Below, in pieces: positions 6,916-13,728 of a stretch of 20,781 nt of DNA (its first letter is position 1; every line of letters begins with the position of its first letter). Under the pieces are notes generated by a model. That model ran no database searches and had not been told where the DNA came from. It was given only the letters and a program-made list of their open reading frames with translations. The position numbers were made by a program, and so were the translations under genes. This DNA is from Lachnospiraceae bacterium UBA1760 (GTDB lineage: Bacteria > Bacillota > Clostridia > Lachnospirales > Lachnospiraceae), in contig DCHE01000016.1 in assembly GCA_002314775.1 (NCBI GenBank), positions 29,305 to 50,085 of the forward strand, written 5' to 3'.

Positions 6916-7515
6916 ATGCTATTATCACAAAGCGTGTTCGGAATTAAACTAGAAATAGTGATAGTAATACTACTTTTACTCATTATATTTTTAGGCTTTA
7001 TATTAGTACTTACAATCAGAAAACTGAACTATGTAAGTGACAAATATCGAGTAATAATGAGTGGAAAAAAGGGTAAGGATTTAGAGAAGGTCATCCTGAC
7101 CAGATTCAAGGAAATGGATAAGGTTAAGGCCAATGCTAAAAAGCTTAATAAGGAACACAAAGAGATTAAATACAAAAGTTCCCAGTGCATTAGTAAGATA
7201 GGTCTCGTAAAATACGATGCCTTTAATGACTTAACTGGAACACTCAGCTATGCAATTGCTCTTCTCGACGATGAGAATACAGGAGTTGTTATAAACTCTA
7301 TGTACACTAAGCAGGGTTGTTTTACCTACGCAAAGGAAATTATAAAAGGTGAATCCTATATAGCCCTTTCCGATGAGGAAAAGAAGGCAATAACAAAGGC
7401 AACCACCGTTGATGAGGAAATTGATATGCTAATTAACCAGCCTGAAGAGGATTTTGAGACTGGTGAGGACGTTACTAATTTAAATGATGAAATACTCAAA
7501 GATGATATTATTTAA
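6916..7515 (+). CDS. DUF4446 membrane-anchored protein
   Basis: A 199-residue protein with one N-terminal membrane helix at about residues 13-34, then a coiled-coil-like basic stretch and a globular domain containing KYDAFNDLTGTLSYAIALLD, the style of the DUF4446 family. In clostridia, genes of this family commonly follow parB, as here with a 20-bp gap and AAGAGG as ribosome binding site. The C-terminus is acidic. Its biochemical role is unknown. The family assignment is from recognition and was not checked by a search. Confidence 0.75.
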   Translation: MLLSQSVFGIKLEIVIVILLLLIIFLGFILVLTIRKLNYVSDKYRVIMSGKKGKDLEKVILTRFKEMDKVKANAKKLNKEHKEIKYKSSQCISKIGLVKYDAFNDLTGTLSYAIALLDDENTGVVINSMYTKQGCFTYAKEIIKGESYIALSDEEKKAITKATTVDEEIDMLINQPEEDFETGEDVTNLNDEILKDDII

Positions 7516-7552
7516 TTATTATTTTGATAATATTTAATTATTAATTTGATAT
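7509..7552. repeat. 22-bp imperfect tandem duplication across the DUF4446 stop codon
   Basis: Positions 7509-7530 and 7531-7552 match at 20 of 22 bases. Both are pure A/T-rich DNA. The TAA stop (7513-7515) lies in the first copy. Confidence 0.75.
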
Positions 7553-7639
7553 CATTTAGATATTGATTATTTCAGAATTTTCATTATTATAAATATAGAA
7601 AAAATAATATCTAGCTTGCTAGAATTTTAGGAGGATATT

Positions 7640-8941
7640 ATGTTAGACATTAAGTTCTTAAGAGAAAACCCAGACATAGTAAAAGAAAACATCAAGAATA
7701 AATTTCAGGATAAGAAGCTTGAGTTAGTTGACCAGGTTATCGAGTTAGATGCGAAATCTCGTGCAACAAAGCAGGAGGCAGATTCACTTCGTGCATCTAA
7801 GAATACACTTTCTAAACAGATTGGTGCACTTATGGCACAGGGCAAGAAGGAAGAAGCTGAAGCAATAAAGGCACAGGTTGCTGCAAATGCAAAGAGACTT
7901 GCAGAGCTTGAGAAGGAAGAGCCTGTACTCGAGGAGCAGATTCAGAAGATTATGATGATTATTCCAAATATCATCGATCCTTCAGTTCCAATTGGAAAGG
8001 ACGACTCTGAAAACGTTGAAATCGAAAAATTTGGCGAGCCTGTCGTTCCTGAGTTTGAGGTACCATATCATTCAGAGATTATGGAGAGCTTAAATGGACT
8101 TGACCTTGACAGTGCAAGAAAGGTAGCTGGAAATGGTTTCTACTATCTTATGGGTGACATTGCAAGACTTCACTCAGCAGTCATTTCCTACGCAAGAGAC
8201 TTTATGATTGACAGAGGCTTTACTTACTGTGTTCCTCCATTTATGATTAGATCAAACGTTGTTACAGGAGTTATGAGCTTCGCAGAGATGGATGCCATGA
8301 TGTACAAGATTGAAGGTGAGGACCTTTACTTAATCGGAACCTCAGAGCATTCTATGATTGGTAAATATATCGATACAATGATTCCAGAGGCTACACTTCC
8401 ACAGACTCTTACAAGTTACTCACCTTGCTTCAGAAAAGAGAAGGGTGCTCACGGTATTGAGGAGCGTGGTGTTTACAGAATTCACCAGTTTGAGAAACAG
8501 GAGATGATTGTTATCTGTAAGCCAGAGGAATCTATGGACTGGTTCCACAAGCTTTGGAAGAACACTGTAGACTTATTCAGATCAATGGATATTCCAGTTC
8601 GTACTATCGAGTGTTGTTCAGGCGACCTCGCTGACCTTAAGGTTAAGTCTTACGATGTTGAAGCTTGGTCTCCAAGACAGAAGAAATATTTTGAGGTTGG
8701 TAGCTGTTCAAATCTTGGAGATGCTCAGGCTAGACGTCTCAAGATCAGAGTAAAGGACGAGGATGGTAACAAATACCTTGCTCACACATTAAATAACACT
8801 GTAGTTGCTCCACCACGTATGCTCATTGCATTCCTTGAGAACAACTTACAGGCTGATGGCTCAGTAAGAATTCCTGAAGTACTCCGTCCATACATGGGTG
8901 GCAAGGAAGTACTCGTTCCTGAGAAATCATCAATCAAATAA
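7640..8941 (+). CDS. serS: Serine-tRNA ligase
   Basis: A 433-residue class II aminoacyl-tRNA synthetase that charges tRNA-Ser (and tRNA-Sec) with serine. Residues about 27-105 form the N-terminal antiparallel coiled coil that grips the long variable arm. Motif 2 is CFRKEKGAHGIEERG..RIHQFEKQE at about 260-285. The serine-binding part contains EVGSCSNLGDAQARR. Motif 3, at about 381-400, reads HTLNNTVVAPPRMLIAFLEN, where most bacterial enzymes have a LNGSGLAVGR-type motif. The start ATG has AGGAGG 8 nt upstream. No T-box leader is visible in the 124-bp upstream gap. It is followed by a terminator. Confidence 0.96.
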   Translation: MLDIKFLRENPDIVKENIKNKFQDKKLELVDQVIELDAKSRATKQEADSLRASKNTLSKQIGALMAQGKKEEAEAIKAQVAANAKRLAELEKEEPVLEEQIQKIMMIIPNIIDPSVPIGKDDSENVEIEKFGEPVVPEFEVPYHSEIMESLNGLDLDSARKVAGNGFYYLMGDIARLHSAVISYARDFMIDRGFTYCVPPFMIRSNVVTGVMSFAEMDAMMYKIEGEDLYLIGTSEHSMIGKYIDTMIPEATLPQTLTSYSPCFRKEKGAHGIEERGVYRIHQFEKQEMIVICKPEESMDWFHKLWKNTVDLFRSMDIPVRTIECCSGDLADLKVKSYDVEAWSPRQKKYFEVGSCSNLGDAQARRLKIRVKDEDGNKYLAHTLNNTVVAPPRMLIAFLENNLQADGSVRIPEVLRPYMGGKEVLVPEKSSIK

Positions 8942-8955
8942 TCAATTAACCAAAA

Positions 8956-8993
8956 TACTGACCTGATGTACATTCCATCAGGTCAGTAAAAAA
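8956..8993 (+). terminator. Terminator hairpin after serS
   Basis: A perfect 13-bp stem (8956-8968 with 8976-8988) around a 7-nt loop begins 15 bp after the serS stop. The 3' tail begins with A residues and reaches TTTT only at 8994-8997, so it is less typical than the other terminators here. Confidence 0.65.
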
Positions 8994-9028
8994 TTTTCTA
9001 TAACACATTTATTTAAGAAGGGTAACCT

Positions 9029-9898
9029 ATGCACAAATATCTTCGTTCAATTGGATTCAGTAAAATTAAATCAAGGCACGACTTAGAGTCCATTTATCAC
9101 GATGTACTATCTAAACCAGATAAAAAATGTGCAACAACTATCGCAAGTGATACAACCCTTGTTCAGCTTGACAAGGACTTTGGCAAGGACATTGGACTAA
9201 GCCTCATCGGAGAAATATCTTCAAATGGCAACATTTCCATCGAGCACTATTTTCCATATGTCAAGCCACACCTTCTCCACGAAACCGAATACATCCGTAT
9301 CGAAAATGACCCTGAAAAAGAGGCCTACCGTGGAGTGTTAGACGTATACACAATGTCCGTAATATTCTACATCCTAAACATCTGTGATTACGCTAAGCTC
9401 GCCTGGTTCAATAGAAAGAAGAACATCACCTCAATAATGCTCTCCGCACTTGCCGCAAATGGTACAATCCTTCTTCCAGTCGAAAAGACCGTAGAGGAAG
9501 TAAAAATCGAGCAAAGCCGAGTAAAACACAACTATTCCCTTCTCAGCCAAGCCAAGATGGGAGATATAGAGGCCTTTGAAAAGCTTGCAATCTCAGACTT
9601 TGATTTAAAAAATCAAATAAGCCAGAGACTCTCAAAATCAGAGGACATATTCTCAATCGTAGACACCTCTATGATTCCTTATGAGGTATCCTCTGACCAC
9701 TATGATATCGTCGGCAATATCACTCACTACAGCTACACCTACAATGCAGTTACAGGTGAGAAGCTTTGCCTTATGGACATAGATTGCTACGGCTTCTCCA
9801 TAAACGTATGTATCAACACCCTTGACCTTCTGGGCGAACCTGAAGTTGGACGCCGCTTCAAGGGATCAGTATGGCTTCAGGGTTTCCTCAATTATTAA
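9029..9898 (+). CDS. Uncharacterised protein, possibly DUF3881 family
   Basis: A 289-residue soluble protein with no signal peptide or membrane helix. It starts MHKYLRSIGFSKIKS after AAGAAGGG, with a complete, evenly used reading frame. The beginning, length and end (VGRRFKGSVWLQGFLNY) recall the DUF3881 proteins known mainly from Lachnospiraceae; this is recollection, not a search result. No catalytic motif is apparent. It lies between the serS terminator and the tRNA-Arg promoter, so it appears to be a single-gene unit, although no clear promoter is visible in the 40 bp before it. Confidence 0.6.
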   Translation: MHKYLRSIGFSKIKSRHDLESIYHDVLSKPDKKCATTIASDTTLVQLDKDFGKDIGLSLIGEISSNGNISIEHYFPYVKPHLLHETEYIRIENDPEKEAYRGVLDVYTMSVIFYILNICDYAKLAWFNRKKNITSIMLSALAANGTILLPVEKTVEEVKIEQSRVKHNYSLLSQAKMGDIEAFEKLAISDFDLKNQISQRLSKSEDIFSIVDTSMIPYEVSSDHYDIVGNITHYSYTYNAVTGEKLCLMDIDCYGFSINVCINTLDLLGEPEVGRRFKGSVWLQGFLNY

Positions 9899-9908
9899 AA
9901 ATTAACAC

Positions 9909-9937
9909 TTGCTAGAATACCAAAACACTGATATATT
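9909..9937 (+). promoter_or_regulatory. Candidate promoter for tRNA-Arg
   Basis: TTGCTA (9909-9914) and TATATT (9932-9937) are separated by 17 bp. The predicted start is near 9944, with a leader of about 25 nt to the tRNA. Confidence 0.6.
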
Positions 9938-9968
9938 ATTAATGTTGTATTTATATAACATCATAAAT

Positions 9969-10040
9969 GTTTCCTTAGTTAAATGGATATAACGGGGTCC
10001 TCCTAAGACTCAGTTGAGGGTTCGATTCCCCCAGGAAACG
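9969..10040 (+). tRNA. tRNA-Arg, anticodon CCU
   Basis: A 72-nt cloverleaf. The acceptor stem GTTTCCT pairs fully with AGGAAAC and the discriminator is G10040. The D stem is GTTA/TAAC. The anticodon stem is GGGTC/GACTC with one G-T pair, and loop CTCCTAA gives anticodon CCT, which reads AGG. The T arm has the TTCGATT loop, but one stem pair is A-C (second pair, GAGGG against CCCCC). No CCA is encoded, so it must be added after transcription. Confidence 0.93.
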
Positions 10041-10048
10041 TTAAAACC

Positions 10049-10077
10049 GGCTGTGCATATTATGCTCAGCCTTTTTT
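10049..10077 (+). terminator. Terminator after tRNA-Arg
   Basis: A ten-position stem (10049-10058 with 10062-10071) with one T-T mismatch, a 3-nt loop and six T residues (10072-10077). It starts 8 bp after the tRNA. Confidence 0.9.
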
Positions 10078-10677
10078 ATTTTGTGCCTCTAATTTCTCCC
10101 CCAGCCCCTTTTGCCCTTTGTATTAGCTCACGACTTTGCCAGTAGCACATCCCTTGAATTGTTCCATTTTTTTTTGAGTAAAATCTATGCCACCGCCCCT
10201 CGTTCATATCTATTATGTGCTGCCTTCGTAAACTCGCACCTGCTTCTATGCATAGGCCTCTCTAATGAACGGCTTCGCAAATTTTTGCTGGCAATCTTAG
10301 CCCCCTTGAACCGTTCATGGCGCGTCGCGTAGTGTGTTTGAGGAAAAAAGAAGGAGGCGAAATATCTAATTGCTTAGAATATTTTGACTCCTTCTTTTTT
10401 CCGAGTTCGCGGAGGCGACGCGCCTTCGAGAAATGAACGAGTGAAAGGGGGCTTAGATTCCCGCAAAAATTTGTGTTAGTGAATGAGAGGCCTATGCATA
10501 GAAGCAGGTACTCAAACATACTACGGCAGCACAAATTGAACTCGGTGCGGTGGCATGATTTTACAATCAAAAAAAAATAGTCGCAATTAAATGGGATGTG
10601 CTACTGTCAAAGTCTATATTAGGTATATGGGGCAAAAGGGGCTGGTTGTAGTTCACTAAGCACAAAATAAAAAAGGC
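10069..10677. repeat. 609-bp imperfect palindrome filling the gap between convergent genes
   Basis: The gap between tRNA-Arg and the gatD-like gene has no convincing gene. It is one long inverted repeat centred near 10372. Paired blocks, in order from the ends inward: 10069-10086 with 10660-10677 (18/18), 10101-10116 with 10630-10645 (16/16), 10132-10153 with 10593-10614 (21/22), 10167-10185 with 10557-10577 (2-nt insertion), 10189-10196 with 10547-10554, 10216-10224 with 10525-10533, 10238-10262 with 10485-10509 (25/25), 10278-10288 with 10463-10473, 10294-10307 with 10445-10458 (13/14), 10312-10318 with 10433-10439, 10321-10328 with 10415-10422, 10342-10356 with 10388-10402 (15/15). The centre folds further around a 4-nt loop at 10370-10373. 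The left arm also holds a local 8-bp inverted repeat (10265-10272 with 10311-10318). The function is not known. Confidence 0.92.
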
Positions 10678-10693
10678 CAACCATTTGGTTGGC
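10669..10693 (-). terminator. Terminator of the murT-gatD operon
   Basis: On the minus strand, stem GCCAACC/GGTTGGC (10687-10693 with 10676-10682) with a 4-nt loop is followed by CTTTTTT (10669-10674). It starts 7 bp after the gatD stop codon. Confidence 0.92.
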
Positions 10694-10699
10694 ACAGTT

Positions 10700-11467
10700 T
10701 TAGTTTCTAACGACTCCGTAGATTTCGAACTCCATGGCTTTGTATTCCTTGAGTCTTAGGTCATAGGCTGCATTTATGGTATCTGCAAATGCAAGTTCTG
10801 GATTTTCGATGCCCATGAGCTTCATGATGTATTCAGTAAATTTTGGGTTCTGGATGAAGAGTGGTCCAAGAAGGTAGGTACCGATGAAATTGTTGCGTCT
10901 GATACCTTCTTTATTATTTTCACGGTTAAGTCCATCACCCTTGGTTACGTCGAAGAAATATTCCTTGGAGTTGTCTCCATAGCTGTGAGTAAACTGGTTT
11001 TTGTAGCCTACTATTTCGATTCCGTTCATGGTACCCATACAGTGACGGTTGTATCTGTGGAACATCATACGTCGTGCTTCGTAGTTGAATATTCCAAGGC
11101 CCATGATTTTGGTTCCATCTTCATTTAGGATGTCAGTGAAGAGAACTTCCATGGCATTTCCAGTGAAGAGGAAGATTACTCCCTCAGAGATTAATCTTTC
11201 GATGTCTGACTTGTATTTCATAAGTCTGTCGATGACTAATTCCTGTGCATGCTCTGACATAGGTCCCATGTATATTAATGATGGGCTCTTTTTTACGAAA
11301 TGTGGTTCCTCATTGAGACTGTCACTTACAAAGGTAGCTGCTGGGAGACATTTCTTTAGGTATCTAAAGTTTCCTGTGTCGCCATAAAGGTTGGCAACTT
11401 CTGGAAATAATTCTTCAATTATTAATCCTTCACCCTGGGAAGTATTTTTTATGACTATTTCACTCAT
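10700..11467 (-). CDS. gatD: GatD-like subunit of lipid II isoglutaminyl synthase, catalytic residues missing
   Basis: A 255-residue CobQ/GatD-type glutamine amidotransferase-like protein. GatD releases ammonia from glutamine for MurT, which amidates the D-Glu of lipid II. Family features kept include NLYGDTGN at 26-33, GLGI at 123-126, and GTYLxGPLxxxNP at 196-208. In the family the nucleophile lies in a CGGYQ motif. Here the matching place reads F101-T102-G-N-A-M106, with no Cys. The family His in YLHGP is Leu (L200). Both halves of the Cys-His pair are therefore absent. The ATG at 11467 has AGGAGGG upstream, and the gene follows murT by 13 bp. Family and pairing are firm. Glutaminase activity is doubtful. 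Confidence 0.85.
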   Translation of the reverse strand: MSEIVIKNTSQGEGLIIEELFPEVANLYGDTGNFRYLKKCLPAATFVSDSLNEEPHFVKKSPSLIYMGPMSEHAQELVIDRLMKYKSDIERLISEGVIFLFTGNAMEVLFTDILNEDGTKIMGLGIFNYEARRMMFHRYNRHCMGTMNGIEIVGYKNQFTHSYGDNSKEYFFDVTKGDGLNRENNKEGIRRNNFIGTYLLGPLFIQNPKFTEYIMKLMGIENPELAFADTINAAYDLRLKEYKAMEFEIYGVVRN

Positions 11468-11480
11468 TTTACTTTCCCTC

Positions 11481-12842
11481 CTATTTATTCCTGTTCTTTA
11501 AGATTTCTCTGAACTTGGCAACAACAAGCTTATCCATCTCTGGCTTCCAGTGCTGATGTAATAAGAAGATTGTGTCTGTGCCTTCGAGTGTGATGTGAGA
11601 TGGTGCTTCTAAGTCTTCCATACCGATTATGATTTTTTCTTCTGGTACACCGGCCATAAGAAGTCTTAACTTCTGGTCTAGAGCTCTAGAGCCTGGTATT
11701 ACGATGTGGTTTATGAGTGGAGAATTAAGCTTCTCGTAATCTGCATCATATATCCAGCACATACTCTCAGTTGGTGTTTCATCGTCGAGAAGGAACATTA
11801 TTTCCTTCTTTCCTGGTTCCTTGGATACGTAGTCAAATACTACTGAGCAGGCTATTGGGTTATGCTCCTTGGCCATCATATCTACAAAGTGGATTCCACC
11901 CTCGTCAAACTGAGTGAATCTATATTCTGGGAGTTTTAAGCTTGCAAGTCCCTTTCTAATCTCATCTGGAGTGAAGCCTGTCTCACGTAAGAGAGCAGTA
12001 ATAGTAAGCTGATTGTAGATGTTGAATATACTGTTATTTATGAGGTTGTATTTTTGCTCTACGCCTCTTTCCCAAATGGTCATGGTGTTAAATTCCATAT
12101 GTACTTCAGCGTCATAATCTGGCTTTGGTGATGTGAATCCACAGCTTGGGCAGACAGCCTTTCCGATTTGGTGATATCTGACGTATTTGTAGTCAAGTGT
12201 AGCTGCACACTTTGGACAAATCTGGCAGTCATTTACGATATTTTCGCACTTTTCTGTATCGGTAGGCATACGACGTATACCATAGTATATTCTCTCGTTC
12301 TCTGGTTTGATATTTCCGCTTATTAAGTCGTCTGCATTAAGTATGAGCTTTGTCTCTGGCTGCATATAGTTTGTTACAATTGACTGAATGTACTCTGGGC
12401 TACCATTTCTAAGAATTGAATCTCTGTAAAGGTTTGTACAGATTACGTAGTCAGGCTTTAATAATGGGTAGATGTACATCGAGCTTCTCTCGTCTACCTC
12501 GAGAACTGCCCACTCATTTTTTGCCTTTCCTGAAAGGGTTGAGTTGGCTATGAGTGCTGATGAAACACCCTCCTTCATATTTGATCCAAGCTTATTGTTA
12601 GTAACCTTTAAGCCCTGGCTTTCAAGCATATCTACTATGAGATTGGTAACTGTTGTTTTACCGTTTGTACCTGTAACACAAACTGTATATTTTGGCTTTT
12701 CCATGTAACTAATGAACTTAGGACACATCTTAACAGCCAGCTTTCCAGGAAGATGAGCTGCATTCTTGCCAAGCATCCTCATACCAAGTCTCATTACCTT
12801 ACAGGTAAAGAGGGTAAAATAAAATTTAAATGGTTTTCTCAC
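11481..12842 (-). CDS. murT: Lipid II isoglutaminyl synthase, Mur-ligase subunit MurT
   Basis: A 453-residue Mur-ligase homologue that activates the D-Glu alpha-carboxylate of lipid II with ATP for amidation. The ATP motif is GTNGKTT at 58-64. A four-Cys zinc ribbon (C209, C212, C231, C234), characteristic of MurT, lies in the middle domain. The C-terminal DUF1727 domain follows from about 310. GTG at 12842 is the likely start: TGGAGG (12849-12854) lies 6 nt upstream. An in-frame TTG at 12863 would place that site inside the gene. The C-terminal segment LLDDETPTESMCWIYDADYE differs from the usual NDxxADGxDxSWIWDxDFE pattern as I remember it, which may go with the changed GatD partner. Confidence 0.93.
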   Translation of the reverse strand: MRKPFKFYFTLFTCKVMRLGMRMLGKNAAHLPGKLAVKMCPKFISYMEKPKYTVCVTGTNGKTTVTNLIVDMLESQGLKVTNNKLGSNMKEGVSSALIANSTLSGKAKNEWAVLEVDERSSMYIYPLLKPDYVICTNLYRDSILRNGSPEYIQSIVTNYMQPETKLILNADDLISGNIKPENERIYYGIRRMPTDTEKCENIVNDCQICPKCAATLDYKYVRYHQIGKAVCPSCGFTSPKPDYDAEVHMEFNTMTIWERGVEQKYNLINNSIFNIYNQLTITALLRETGFTPDEIRKGLASLKLPEYRFTQFDEGGIHFVDMMAKEHNPIACSVVFDYVSKEPGKKEIMFLLDDETPTESMCWIYDADYEKLNSPLINHIVIPGSRALDQKLRLLMAGVPEEKIIIGMEDLEAPSHITLEGTDTIFLLHQHWKPEMDKLVVAKFREILKNRNK

Positions 12843-12862
12843 TTTGAACCTCCAATTAATCA

Positions 12863-12909
12863 ACCGGATTAAATTAATCTCTGATTTTTTGGTATATATA
12901 TTATCCGGT
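12863..12909 (-). promoter_or_regulatory. Inverted repeat in the murT leader
   Basis: ACCGGAT (12863-12869) and ATCCGGT (12903-12909) are a perfect 7-bp inverted repeat enclosing 33 nt. It lies in the predicted murT leader, ending 8 bp before the ribosome binding site. It could form a leader hairpin; regulation is only a possibility. Confidence 0.4.
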
Positions 12910-12924
12910 CACATACCTCATAGT

Positions 12925-12953
12925 ATTATAATACAAACGTTTGTAATTAACAA
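12925..12953 (-). promoter_or_regulatory. murT-gatD promoter with a palindrome in the spacer
   Basis: On the minus strand, TTGTTA (12948-12953) and a perfect TATAAT (12925-12930) are 17 bp apart. The spacer contains the perfect 14-bp palindrome TACAAACGTTTGTA (12932-12945), placed where a repressor would block RNA polymerase. Confidence 0.7.
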
Positions 12954-13004
12954 TTAATAAATACTTTTATATCTATTAATTTTAAATATAGATTTATTTT
13001 ATAC

Positions 13005-13036
13005 ATAAAAAAGGCAGGTACCTAAGTACCTGCCTT
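13005..13036 (-). terminator. Terminator of the rpmH-rnpA-yidD-yidC-jag operon
   Basis: On the minus strand, a perfect 11-bp stem (13026-13036 with 13011-13021) and a 4-nt loop are followed by a T run (13005-13010). It starts 8 bp after the jag stop. Confidence 0.95.
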
Positions 13037-13044
13037 ATAGTTAA

Positions 13045-13728
13045 CTATTCTGCTGAAGTAGTCTCAACTGGCTTCTTCTTATAGTCCTTCTTAAATTCTT
13101 TGCCATTCTTCTTGAGATAAACAACAACTCTTCTGTAAGGCTCTTCACCCTCAGATCTTGTTGCTACGAACTTATCATTCTGAAGTGTAGAATGAATGAT
13201 TCTTCTCTCAAATGGATTCATAGGCTCAAGTGTAAATGATCTTCTTGATCTCTTAACCTTGAATGCAATGTTCTTAGCAAGATTCTCAAGTGTCTCTTTA
13301 CGTCTCTCACGATAATTCTCTGTATCAAGCTTTACTCTGATATAAGACTCAGCCTTCTTATTAACGAATAAGCTAATAAGGTACTGAAGAGAATCAAGTG
13401 TCTGACCTCTCTTACCAATGAGAATTCCCATATCTGGTCCTTCTACATTGATGTCCATTGTAAGGTTTGTCTCGTCATATTCAATCTTGATTTCTGCCTC
13501 TAATTCCATAGCGCCGAAAATTTTGCTTAAATATTCCTTTGTTTCCCCAATAATATCATTTCTAACTTTTGCTTTGATAACAACTGGCTTTGAGCCAATT
13601 CCTAAAAATCCTTTGCTTCCTTCGTCAACAACCTCATAATCAAGTTCTGAGCTTGCTACCTGGAATTCGATGGCTGCCTGAGTAAGAGCTTCTTCTTTAG
13701 TTTTTCCCTTGAATTCCTTGAACTCCAT
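13045..13728 (-). CDS. jag: RNA-binding protein Jag (KhpB/EloR)
   Basis: A 227-residue protein with the three Jag domains: Jag-N at 1-55, including KGFLGIGSKP; a KH domain with GKRG at 105-108; and an R3H domain at about 140-205 with ERRIIHSTLQ. Jag/KhpB binds RNA and influences cell elongation and division in Firmicutes. Its start overlaps the yidC stop by one base (TAATG), which suggests translational coupling. A basic tail (KKNGKEFKKDYKKK) follows the R3H domain. Confidence 0.96.
   Translation of the reverse strand: MEFKEFKGKTKEEALTQAAIEFQVASSELDYEVVDEGSKGFLGIGSKPVVIKAKVRNDIIGETKEYLSKIFGAMELEAEIKIEYDETNLTMDINVEGPDMGILIGKRGQTLDSLQYLISLFVNKKAESYIRVKLDTENYRERRKETLENLAKNIAFKVKRSRRSFTLEPMNPFERRIIHSTLQNDKFVATRSEGEEPYRRVVVYLKKNGKEFKKDYKKKPVETTSAE

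Noticed and set aside
7516..7639. T-box riboswitch before serS
   Set aside because: The gap is only 124 bp, A/T-rich, and shows neither the conserved T-box AGGGUGGNACCGCG stretch nor a terminator. The small CTAGC/GCTAG palindrome at 7611-7622 is too short to assign.
10111..10570. Two open frames of 73 and 102 codons, one per strand, in the palindrome
   Set aside because: They overlap the inverted-repeat arms, lack ribosome binding sites and have no protein-like pattern. The G+C-rich palindrome accounts for the absence of stops.
13418..13639. Frames antisense to jag, murT, gatD, parB and serS
   Set aside because: They are shadows of strongly supported genes on the other strand.
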